From contig CAZALT010000024.1 in assembly GCA_964485515.1 (NCBI GenBank), positions 1 to 29,117 of the forward strand: DNA of 29,117 bases. Reading direction: 5' to 3'. The notes below the pieces were generated by a model. The model saw only the letters and a list, made by a program, of their open reading frames with translations, had not been told where the DNA came from and made no database searches. This document shows positions 21,970-28,300 of this stretch, piece by piece. A program made the position numbers and the translations under genes. The stretch's first letter is position 1, and every line of letters begins with the position of its first letter. Source of the stretch: CAZALT01 sp964485515 (GTDB taxonomy: Bacteria; Actinomycetota; Acidimicrobiia; Acidimicrobiales; Acidimicrobilacustridaceae).

Positions 21970-23036
21970 GAACCTGTGGTCAACGCAGCGATCACCGCGA
22001 CGCCGTTGATCACCATGTGCCCCACGATGGCCGGGCCGATCCGGAAATTGCGGTACACGACGACGAGGGCGAGCACGAGGCCGTACAGGGCCGTCACGAA
22101 GCAGATGAAGAGGCCCTGCAACGAGAAGGCGGTGAGGTGGAATGCCCCGAAGACGCCCGAGGAGACCAGCAGTCCGGCGATCGTGTTCCACTTCTTGGCG
22201 ACCGCCCGCAGGAACAGACCGCGGAAGAACAGCTCCTCGGCGACGGGTGTGCACACCGCCACGAGCAGGAAGATGACGATCGCCGTGCCGATCCCTGGGT
22301 TGTCGGTCGGGAGGAACCCCGCGTTCGACGGCTGCTCGGCATCGCTGAGCACGAGCCACAGGACGTTGCCGATGAAGCTCACCGTGAGGGCCGCGATGCC
22401 CGCGAGCACACCCCAGCCGACGTCGCCCAGGTTGATCGTGAAACCGAAGTCCTTGGCCAGACTGCGGAGGCCCTTCCAGTAGGTCACGACCACTGGCCAG
22501 CCGACGAGACCGAGCCAGCCTGCCGCCAGGGACAGCGAAAGTGCGGCGAGGCCGAGCTCGCCGACCTCGCCGACCTCGCCGGATTCGGTGTTGACGTCGA
22601 TCATGCCCGTCACGACGAGGATCAGCGTGGCGACGATCGACGAGCCGATCCAGATGAGGATGCCGATGAAGACGTCGCCGATGCCCCAGCGAACCTGCGG
22701 CGGCGGGGGCGGAAGGACAGGCAGACGCCCTCCCTTGTCCGGGAGCGGTGTCGGGGCGATCGGCGGGAGACCCCAGTCCGAGGTCGGATAGCTGGTCGGT
22801 GGCGCGTCGGGCCAGGCCTGTGGCCACGTGGGCGGAGCGGACTCGGGCGGTGGAGGGGGAGCTCCACCGGGATCGACCCACGGTGACCGATCTTCGGGCG
22901 GCGCACCCTGTCCTGGGGGAAGAGGATCACCTGCACGCGCTCCCCCACCCGGTGGGGACCAGCCCGGGGGGCCATCCCCTGGCGGTGCCGGATGGGGGGC
23001 CGACGGGTTCCCCCGGTTCGGTTCGACGTCGCTCAT
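21966..23036 (-). CDS. CPBP-family intramembrane metalloprotease with Pro-rich N-terminus
   Basis: A 356-residue protein of the CAAX protease/bacteriocin-processing (Abi) family. Residues 1-115 are disordered and proline-rich (PPPPPES, VLPPPPPQ), probably cytoplasmic. Residues 120-356 have about eight membrane segments and carry the three family motifs: EELFFRG with paired glutamates, GAFHLTAF, and VGHMVING, supplying the zinc-binding Glu and His residues. Similar glutamic/zinc proteases process prenylated or bacteriocin-like peptides or act in membrane quality control; the substrate here is unknown. A small GEVGEVGEL repeat lies between TM1 and TM2. The ATG overlaps the rdgB stop (ATGA), and the stop overlaps the next start. 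Confidence 0.88.
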   Translation of the reverse strand: MSDVEPNRGNPSAPHPAPPGDGPPGWSPPGGGARAGDPLPPGQGAPPEDRSPWVDPGGAPPPPPESAPPTWPQAWPDAPPTSYPTSDWGLPPIAPTPLPDKGGRLPVLPPPPPQVRWGIGDVFIGILIWIGSSIVATLILVVTGMIDVNTESGEVGEVGELGLAALSLSLAAGWLGLVGWPVVVTYWKGLRSLAKDFGFTINLGDVGWGVLAGIAALTVSFIGNVLWLVLSDAEQPSNAGFLPTDNPGIGTAIVIFLLVAVCTPVAEELFFRGLFLRAVAKKWNTIAGLLVSSGVFGAFHLTAFSLQGLFICFVTALYGLVLALVVVYRNFRIGPAIVGHMVINGVAVIAALTTGS

Positions 23037-23683
23037 CGCTCCACCTCGCCCTCACCCCGGCCGGCGATGGGGTCGGCCAAACGGTCGGCCAAACGGTCGA
23101 CCAAGAGCTCGGCCAGGTTGCGCAACGCCCGTCCCCGGTGGCTGATGGCCTGCTTCTCGACGGAGGTCATCTCGGCGAAGGTGCGGCCGTCCGCGTCGTC
23201 GGGGACGAAGACCGGGTCGTAGCCGAAGCCCTCGTCCCCCGCGGCGGACGCCGCGATCCAGCCCTCGACGGTGCCGAAGGCGACGACGTCATCACCGTCG
23301 GGGTACGCCACGAGCGCGCAGGTGCGAAACCGGGCGCGACGGCGATCCGGTTCGAGTGCACCGGCTGCCTCGAGGTCGGCGAGGAGCTTGGTGACGTTGT
23401 CGGCGTAGGTCGCGTGCTGCCCGGCGAAGCGGGCCGAGTGCACGCCCGGCGCGCCGGCGAGCGCGTCGACCTCGAGGCCGGTGTCGTCGGCCACCGCCGG
23501 CATGCCTGTGGCCGTGGCGATGGCGACCGCCTTGAGTCGGGCGTTGCCCTCGAGGGTGTCGGCGTCCTCGACCACGTCGGCAACGCTGGCCGGACGCGGC
23601 AGCACCGCGATGCCGAGCTCGCTCAGGACCGCGGCGATCTCGGCGACCTTGTCCGGGTTTGCGCTGGCGACGACGAGCTCCAT
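23033..23683 (-). CDS. rdgB: XTP/dITP diphosphatase (non-canonical purine NTPase)
   Basis: House-cleaning nucleotide pyrophosphatase of 216 residues that hydrolyses dITP, XTP and related triphosphates to monophosphates. The N-terminal SANPDKVAEI nucleotide motif, the ADDTGLEVDAL metal site, GVHSARFAG, the GFGYDPVFVPD loop and MTSVEKQAISHRGRAL near the C-terminus all match RdgB/HAM1. The last 23 residues (DRLADRLADPIAG) contain a 12-bp tandem repeat in the DNA (about 23078-23105). The ATG lies 1 nt after the rph stop; its own stop overlaps the CPBP start. Pairing with rph is conserved in many actinobacteria. Confidence 0.94.
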   Translation of the reverse strand: MELVVASANPDKVAEIAAVLSELGIAVLPRPASVADVVEDADTLEGNARLKAVAIATATGMPAVADDTGLEVDALAGAPGVHSARFAGQHATYADNVTKLLADLEAAGALEPDRRRARFRTCALVAYPDGDDVVAFGTVEGWIAASAAGDEGFGYDPVFVPDDADGRTFAEMTSVEKQAISHRGRALRNLAELLVDRLADRLADPIAGRGEGEVER

Positions 23684-23684
23684 G

Positions 23685-24431
23685 TCAGGAGCGCTCGAGG
23701 GGCCGCTTGTGCGGCGGCGTCGACGCGAACGAGCGCTGGATGGCCACGATCTCGTTGATCCCCTTCTCGGCCAGGCCCAGGAGCTCGTCGAGCTCACCCC
23801 GACTGAAGGTGACGCCCTCGGCGGTGCCCTGGATCTCCACGAAGTTCCCCGAGCCGGTCATGACGACGTTCATGTCGACGTCGGCGGCGGAGTCCTCCAC
23901 GTAGGGCAGATCGAGCACCCGCTCGCCGTCGACGATGCCCACCGAGACCGCCGCGCACTCGTCATGCAGTGGGTTGGCCTTGAGCTTTTCGTCGGCCACG
24001 AGCCGGCTGAGGGCATCGTGCAGGGCGAGGTAGCCGCCGTTGATCGATGCGATGCGGGTTCCGCCGTCGGCTTGGAGGACATCGCAGTCGACCGTGACCT
24101 GCCGCTCGCCGAGGGCGCGCATGTCGCACACCGCACGCAAGGAGCGGCCGATGAGCCGCTGGATCTCCTGAGTGCGCCCGGACTGCTTGCCCTTGGTCGC
24201 TTCTCGGCGGATCCGTTCCGCCGACGAGCCGGGGAGCATCGAGTACTCGGCGGTGACCCAGCCCTTGCCTGTGCCGCGCATCCAGCGGGGCACGTCCTCC
24301 TCGACGTGGGCCGTGCACAAGACGATCGTGCGTCCCGCGGTGATCAGCACCGATCCTGCGGCTTGGTCGGTGAAGTCCCGTTGCACCTGGATGGGTCGCA
24401 ACTCGTCTTTGGCTCGTCCGTCTGGTCTCAC
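23685..24431 (-). CDS. rph: Ribonuclease PH
   Basis: Phosphorolytic 3'-5' exoribonuclease of 248 residues that trims tRNA 3' ends. Family features in order: MRPDGRAKDELRPI, GSVLITAGRTIVLCTA, PRWMRGTGKGWVTAEYSMLP, the ATKGKQSGRTQEIQRLIGRSL phosphate-site region (seen as SGRTQEIQRLIGRSLR), DCDVLQADGGTR and the catalytic Asp in DLPYVEDSAADVDMN. The GTG start overlaps the stop of the metallo-beta-lactamase gene (GTGA). Several tRNAs in this window lack an encoded CCA, so end maturation by Rph and nucleotidyltransferase is needed. Full length, no anomalies. Confidence 0.95.
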   Translation of the reverse strand: MRPDGRAKDELRPIQVQRDFTDQAAGSVLITAGRTIVLCTAHVEEDVPRWMRGTGKGWVTAEYSMLPGSSAERIRREATKGKQSGRTQEIQRLIGRSLRAVCDMRALGERQVTVDCDVLQADGGTRIASINGGYLALHDALSRLVADEKLKANPLHDECAAVSVGIVDGERVLDLPYVEDSAADVDMNVVMTGSGNFVEIQGTAEGVTFSRGELDELLGLAEKGINEIVAIQRSFASTPPHKRPLERS

Positions 24432-25291
24432 GCTTCATACCTCTCGTGGGTCTTGGCTATCGAAATGGGGGCGCCGAACGCCGCGGCGCCTGCGGCTCGC
24501 ACCTCGTCGGCGTCGGCCAGCGGGTACAGGTGGGTGAGCACGAGGGCTCCGACGCCCGCGTCGCGGGCCATCGCGCCGGCCTGGGCGGCGCTGAGGTGCA
24601 AGATGCCATCAGCTTCTTCGTCGGTGGCATAGGTGGCTTCGCACAGCGCGAGGTCGATGCCGGCTCCGAGCGAGGCGAAGGACCAGCCGGGGCCGGTGTC
24701 GGCCGAGTACGCCAATGAACGCCCGGTGGTCGTGTCGTCGACGCGAATGGCCGTCGTCACCACGTAGTGGTTCGTCGTGGCGAGCGTGAAGGCGAGGTCG
24801 CCCACGTGGAAGGTGGAGCCGTCGTCGGTGACGTGCCAGTCGAAGGTCGGTGCGAGCCCGTCGCACAGGGCCTCGGCGAGGGTGCGGGTCTCGGCGGTGC
24901 CGTACACGGCGAGGCCGTCGAGCTCGTAGGTGTATCGACGAGCGGTGCGCAGGCCCGTCAGGTCCACCCAGTGGTCGGGATGGCTGTGGCTGAGCACGAC
25001 GGCGTCGATCTCGGTGAGGTCGAGGTGGTGCTGGAGGTTGGCGAGCGTGCCGGGGCCCAGGTCGATGACGACCGACTGGCCTGCGCCCTGTACGAGGTAG
25101 CCGCTACACGCGGCATCCGGCGAGGCGTAGCTGCCGGAGCAACCGAGCACGGTGAGCGCGAGGCGCGACGCCGGGGCCGCCCTGTCGGTCGAGCCGGTGG
25201 ATCCGGCCGAGTCTGTTGAGCCGGGCGATCCGGGCGATCCGGGCGATCCGGCCGAGTCTGTTGAGCCAGGCAAGTCGGTCATGTCGGTCAT
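24428..25291 (-). CDS. Metallo-beta-lactamase-fold hydrolase, Rv1339-like
   Basis: MBL-fold protein of 287 residues with HSHPDH at 102-107 and later metal ligands in TTNHYVV and ALCEATYATDEE, HLSAAQAGAMA and LTHLYP. Gene order next to murI, rph and rdgB makes it the counterpart of mycobacterial Rv1339, reported as an atypical cyclic-AMP phosphodiesterase; RNase Z-like folds are the alternative. Residues 1-40 are a Ser/Gly/Pro/Thr-rich low-complexity stretch (GSPGSPGSPGSTDS) made by a 9-bp DNA repeat and absent from typical members. I chose ATG 25291, which overlaps the murI stop by 4 nt (ATGA); GTG 25300 and ATG 25282 are alternatives. Confidence 0.85.
   Translation of the reverse strand: MTDMTDLPGSTDSAGSPGSPGSPGSTDSAGSTGSTDRAAPASRLALTVLGCSGSYASPDAACSGYLVQGAGQSVVIDLGPGTLANLQHHLDLTEIDAVVLSHSHPDHWVDLTGLRTARRYTYELDGLAVYGTAETRTLAEALCDGLAPTFDWHVTDDGSTFHVGDLAFTLATTNHYVVTTAIRVDDTTTGRSLAYSADTGPGWSFASLGAGIDLALCEATYATDEEADGILHLSAAQAGAMARDAGVGALVLTHLYPLADADEVRAAGAAAFGAPISIAKTHERYEA
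25213..25269. repeat. 9-bp tandem repeat flanked by a duplicated GAGTCTGTTGAGCC
   Basis: Three GGGCGATCC-type units (about 25223-25249) lie between two copies of GAGTCTGTTGAGCC. The segment encodes the low-complexity N-terminus of the MBL protein on the minus strand. Confidence 0.8.
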
Positions 25292-26094
25292 GTCGGCCAC
25301 GTCACCGGCTCGACGTGATCGAGCTCGGGGCCGAGCAGCTGCGACCCGAGTCGGCGGAACCAGGCCACGTCACCAGACGAGTACCAGCGACGAGTGGCCG
25401 TGCGCATGTTGCCCGCAGGGAGCCGCCCCGCCACGATCTGGCGGACGACGTCGAAGGCGGTCTCGTCCGCCGAGGACACCAGCACCACCTCTCGCCCCAT
25501 CACGTCGCTGATCGTACGAGCGAGGAACGGATAGTGCGTGCAGCCGAGCAGGAGTGTGTCGACCTGGGCCTGGCGGAGCGGGGCGAGGAGTCGTTCGGCG
25601 AGCACGTGCACCTGCTCGCTCTCGGTCTCGCCGCGTTCGACGAACTCGACGAATCCCGGGCAGGCCCCGCAGGTGAGGGTGACGCCGCTGGTTCGGCGTT
25701 CGACCTCGCGCTGGTAGGCGCCCGAAGCGATGGTGCCCACCGTGGCGATCACCCCGACCTGTCCCCTGCGGGTCGCGGCGATGAGCGAATCGACACCCGG
25801 CTCGATGACGCCGACGACGGGGACGTCGAACGTGGCGCGCAGGTCCTGGAGCGCGGCCGCGGTCGCCGTGTTGCAGGCGACGATCACCAGCTTCACGTCG
25901 TGCTGGGCGACCAGCCACTCGGTGATCTGCAACGCGAACTCACGGACCTCGGCCAGCGGCCGGGGGCCGTACGGGTAGCGGCCGGTGTCACCGAGGTAGA
26001 CGAGGTCCTCGTTCGGCAGCAGGTCGATGACGGCGCGGGCAACGGTGAGACCCCCGAAACCGCTGTCGAACATCCCGATGGGGCGCGCATCCAC
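25288..26094 (-). CDS. murI: Glutamate racemase
   Basis: Makes D-glutamate for peptidoglycan. The 268-residue protein has both catalytic cysteines, Cys74 in VACNTATA and Cys185 in GCTHYPFL, plus Asp10 in FDSGFGGLTV and the conserved GDTGRYPYG. Full length for the family. The GTG start has no Shine-Dalgarno; TAGCGT lies 8 nt upstream, implying a leaderless message. It heads a six-gene operon (murI, MBL hydrolase, rph, rdgB, CPBP protease, membrane protein) with every junction overlapping or 1 nt apart. Confidence 0.96.
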   Translation of the reverse strand: MDARPIGMFDSGFGGLTVARAVIDLLPNEDLVYLGDTGRYPYGPRPLAEVREFALQITEWLVAQHDVKLVIVACNTATAAALQDLRATFDVPVVGVIEPGVDSLIAATRRGQVGVIATVGTIASGAYQREVERRTSGVTLTCGACPGFVEFVERGETESEQVHVLAERLLAPLRQAQVDTLLLGCTHYPFLARTISDVMGREVVLVSSADETAFDVVRQIVAGRLPAGNMRTATRRWYSSGDVAWFRRLGSQLLGPELDHVEPVTWPT

Positions 26095-26102
26095 GGCGGG
26101 TC

Positions 26103-26108
26103 ACGCTA
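26103..26108 (-). promoter_or_regulatory. Leaderless -10 element of murI, TAGCGT-N8-GTG
   Basis: On the minus strand TAGCGT ends 8 nt before the GTG at 26094. It is the predicted promoter of the whole murI operon. No obvious -35. Confidence 0.55.
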
Positions 26109-26166
26109 CGCGCTCCCCCGCCGCCTCCCCGCCATCGAGCTGGAACGGCCGCACCATCTACCGTTC

Positions 26167-26195
26167 TGGCCGGCCAAGCCCGTCGCATGCGACGG
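26167..26195. promoter_or_regulatory. Two adjacent perfect palindromes upstream of murI
   Basis: TGGCCGGCCA (26167-26176) and CCGTCGCATGCGACGG (26180-26195) are perfect and loop-free. The second is flanked by CAAG and CTTG, extending the symmetry with one extra base. They sit about 70-85 bp upstream of the murI -10. They could be operator DNA or, folded in RNA, a terminator for the small membrane gene. The rest of 26109-26275 shows nothing clear. Confidence 0.45.
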
Positions 26196-26275
26196 CTTGT
26201 CCCAACCAGTTCGTGGTGAGGACGACCGGTGGCTGGGTGTCGCCAGATTCCACCGAACCCCGCGGGCCGGAGCGC

Positions 26276-26437
26276 TCAGAGGCTGGAGAAGAAGATGCTC
26301 AGCGCCACGAGCACGAGCGCCGCGCCGAAGAAGTCGGCCCCGATGCGCAGGCTCGGGTTGTTCTTGAACCGGGGCTGGGTCTCGATGCCGATGATGAGCA
26401 CGATGCCGATGACGCCGAAGATCAGGGTGAGGAGCAC
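26276..26437 (-). CDS. 53-residue membrane protein with two transmembrane helices
   Basis: A tiny protein: LLTLIFGVIGIVLIIGI, then a polar loop ETQPRFKNNPSLRIGAD, then FFGAALVLVALSIFFSSL. This gives a helical hairpin with a charged turn. I chose the GTG at 26437 because TAGGTT ends 8 nt upstream, matching other leaderless genes here. The frame stays open up to 26662, but that part runs through an array of GC-rich hairpins after cysM and is unlikely to be coding. In mycobacteria a rhomboid-family membrane gene lies at this place between cysM and murI; this is unrelated in size. No family recognised. Confidence 0.6.
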   Translation of the reverse strand: MLLTLIFGVIGIVLIIGIETQPRFKNNPSLRIGADFFGAALVLVALSIFFSSL

Positions 26438-26506
26438 GAGCGGAGAACCTAGCCGGAGAGCTTCCCTGATCAGGACCGGGACAGCCAGCGCGAGGACGAG
26501 GGCGAG

Positions 26507-26660
26507 GGGGCGAAGCCCCCAGAACGGGGGTGCGGGGGCCGTGCCCCGCCATCGAACGAGGAGCTTGTTCCGACTCGACCAAGAGGTGAGCGGCGAAGCC
26601 GCCCCTGCAGGAAGCTCGGTCGGCGGGACAGAGCGAAGCGAGATCTCGTCGGCCGAGATC
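26507..26660. repeat. Cluster of GC-rich hairpins built around GCGAAGC
   Basis: GGGGGC-GAA-GCCCCC (26507-26521), GCGGGG/CCCCGC (26533-26550), GCGGC-GAA-GCCGC (26590-26602), GC-GAA-GC (26633-26639) and GATCTCG-TCGGC-CGAGATC (26642-26660). The last overlaps the cysM stop codon and may terminate it. GCGAAGC is known as an exceptionally stable single-stranded DNA mini-hairpin. The spacer 26452-26641 has no credible gene. Confidence 0.7.
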
Positions 26661-27609
26661 AAAAGACGATGATGGAGCCGATCTTGTCGGCGACCTCTTC
26701 GAGGTCCTCGGTGTATGCCCCGGTGCTGAGGTACTTCCAGCCGGCGTCGCAGACGACGAACACGATGGCGCCGGCCTCGATCTTCTCAGCGACCTTGATG
26801 GCGCCGGCGAGAGCCGCCCCCGACGAGATGCCGGCGAACACGCCGCACTCGTCGACCAGCTTGCGGGTCCACACGATGGACTCCATGGGCCGCACGATGC
26901 GCTTGCCGTCGAGGAGCTGCTGGCCACCCCACTTCTCGTAGACGGGTGGGATGTAGCCCTCATCGAGGTTGCGGAGACCTTCGACCAGCTCACCGAGCGG
27001 CGGCTCGACGGCGTAGACCTTGATGTCGGGGTTCTGCTCCTTGAGGAAGGTACCGACGCCCATGAGGGTTCCGCTGGTGCCGAGTCCGGCGACGAAGTGG
27101 GTGATGTCGGGGACGTCGCGGTAGATCTCGGGGCCGGTGCCCTCGTAGTGCGCCCGTGGGTTGGCTTCGTTGGCGTACTGGTAGAGGAAGGCCCAGTCAG
27201 GGTTGGCGTCGGCCAGAGCGAGGGCACGACGGACGGCGCCGTTGGAGCCCTCGTTGCCCGGCGACGGGATGATCTCGGCGCCGAACACCTCGAGGAGCTG
27301 GCGCCGCTCGATGGACACGTTCTCGGGGAGGACGATCTTGATCGGGTAGCCCTTGAGTCGGGCGATCATCGCCATGGCGATGCCGGTGTTGCCCGAGCTC
27401 GGCTCGATGATGGTCTTGCCCGGGGTGAGGGTGCCGTCGGCTTCGGCTTCCTCGATCATCTTGAGGGCGATGCGGTCCTTGACCGACCCGGCGGGGTTCT
27501 GGCCCTCGAGCTTGCCCAGGATGCGGACGTTCGGGTTGGGGCTCAGGTTGCTGACATCGATCATCGGCGTGTTGCCGATCGCATCGAGGATCGAGTTGTA
27601 GATCACCAT
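26659..27609 (-). CDS. cysM: CysM-type cysteine synthase (O-phosphoserine/CysO-dependent branch)
   Basis: PLP-dependent beta-replacement enzyme of 316 residues. Lys44 in AGSVKDR is the Schiff-base lysine, EPSSGNTGIAMAM binds substrate carboxylate and GLGTSGTLMG holds the phosphate of PLP. The C-terminus (AGWKYLSTGAYTEDL) and LRNLDEG, with Arg213, resemble mycobacterial CysM, where as I recall an arginine in this segment selects O-phosphoserine and the thiocarboxylated CysO protein supplies sulfur. The ATG at 27609 has AGGAG 5 nt upstream. mec lies just upstream, but the 120-bp gap contains no cysO. TAGAAT overlapping the mec stop (27732-27727, minus) may be a separate promoter, and GCCAGC-TT-GCTGGC (27690-27703) forms a leader hairpin. 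Confidence 0.9.
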   Translation of the reverse strand: MVIYNSILDAIGNTPMIDVSNLSPNPNVRILGKLEGQNPAGSVKDRIALKMIEEAEADGTLTPGKTIIEPSSGNTGIAMAMIARLKGYPIKIVLPENVSIERRQLLEVFGAEIIPSPGNEGSNGAVRRALALADANPDWAFLYQYANEANPRAHYEGTGPEIYRDVPDITHFVAGLGTSGTLMGVGTFLKEQNPDIKVYAVEPPLGELVEGLRNLDEGYIPPVYEKWGGQQLLDGKRIVRPMESIVWTRKLVDECGVFAGISSGAALAGAIKVAEKIEAGAIVFVVCDAGWKYLSTGAYTEDLEEVADKIGSIIVF

Positions 27610-27729
27610 CTGAGCTCCTGGAGGTTCCCGGCAGAGCCGCATGAGCGGGCGGTGACGGGGGTGGTCTCGGCCGAATCGAAACGAGAAGCGCCAGCAAGCT
27701 GGCAAATGTCGACCGGACGTGTCGAGATT

Positions 27730-28137
27730 CTACCGGTCGACGACGGTCACGGCCTCTTCTTGGATCTCGCCGTCGACGATGAAGTACGAACGCACGACCG
27801 GGTCGGTCTGGCGGAGCGACACGATGAGGTAGTGCCAGTTCGGGTCGACGGCCGCGTCCACATCGGTGGGCGACGGGTAGGCGTCGGTGTGGGTGTGGCT
27901 GTGCATGACGCCGATGATCTCGAGGCCGCGGTCTTCGGCGTCGCGGTCGGCACGGAGGTGGTCCTTCGGGTCGACGGTGTAGAGCACGGCGGACTCGGCG
28001 GTGTTGCGGCACGGGTAGAACACCGAGACCTCGCCCGTGTCCGGATCGCCGGCGAAGAGCCCGCACGCCTCGTCGGGGAGGCCACGCAGGGCGTGGGCCA
28101 ACGTGGCGAGGTGGACGTCACGGGTGAGCTCCAACAC
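27730..28137 (-). CDS. mec: JAMM/MPN+ zinc metalloprotease, Mec-like
   Basis: A 135-residue single-domain JAB1/MPN/Mov34 protease. The JAMM zinc signature is intact: Glu23 in PDEACGL, His79 and His81 in MHSHTHTDAYPSPTD, Ser89 and Asp92. In Mycobacterium tuberculosis Mec removes cysteine (or a peptide) from the C-terminus of CysO after CysM has loaded it. Size and position before cysM support the same role. The GTG at 28137 follows TAGCCT by 8 nt without a Shine-Dalgarno, suggesting leaderless translation; the longer open frame upstream overlaps the divergent YdeI-like gene's promoter. No sulfur-carrier gene is adjacent, so its substrate must be encoded elsewhere or differ. Confidence 0.88.
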   Translation of the reverse strand: MLELTRDVHLATLAHALRGLPDEACGLFAGDPDTGEVSVFYPCRNTAESAVLYTVDPKDHLRADRDAEDRGLEIIGVMHSHTHTDAYPSPTDVDAAVDPNWHYLIVSLRQTDPVVRSYFIVDGEIQEEAVTVVDR

Positions 28138-28145
28138 GGCCGCCG

Positions 28146-28151
28146 AGGCTA
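28146..28151 (-). promoter_or_regulatory. Leaderless -10 element of mec, TAGCCT-N8-GTG
   Basis: On the minus strand TAGCCT ends 8 nt before the GTG at 28137. The same hexamer precedes the MFS gene, clpP and tRNA-Gly. Confidence 0.5.
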
Positions 28152-28231
28152 GCCCGCCGCTCCGCACCCCTCCCACGATTGAGGACTTGCCTCCTTCGTC
28201 GGAGTCGCCCACATCGCGGTCGCCGCACGAT

Positions 28232-28263
28232 GGCGAGGTCGCCACCGGCATGACGGCGAGGTC
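28232..28263. promoter_or_regulatory. Direct repeat GGCGAGGTC in the mec/ydeI divergent spacer
   Basis: GGCGAGGTC at 28232-28240 and 28255-28263, a 23-bp period, each followed after 2 nt by CACCG. The first copy also forms GGCGA-GG-TCGCC. A regulator site for one or both divergent genes is possible. Confidence 0.35.
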
Positions 28264-28300
28264 CTCACCGCTATGGGTGGCGCGACCGTATGCTGCGCCG

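Noticed and set aside
20329..22482. 717-codon plus-strand frame from tRNA-Leu through the CPBP gene
   Set aside because: It includes the tRNA and is antisense to three well-supported genes; composition is that of a GC-rich shadow.
26438..26662. N-terminal extension of the small membrane protein
   Set aside because: It would be translated from hairpin DNA overlapping the cysM stop, and a leaderless -10 supports the GTG at 26437.
27610..27705. Cysteine-containing upstream peptide or longer N-terminus for CysM
   Set aside because: The frame starting at TTG 27705 is in frame with cysM without a stop and has only two Cys codons, unlike attenuating poly-Cys leaders; the ATG at 27609 has a strong Shine-Dalgarno and matches the family start.
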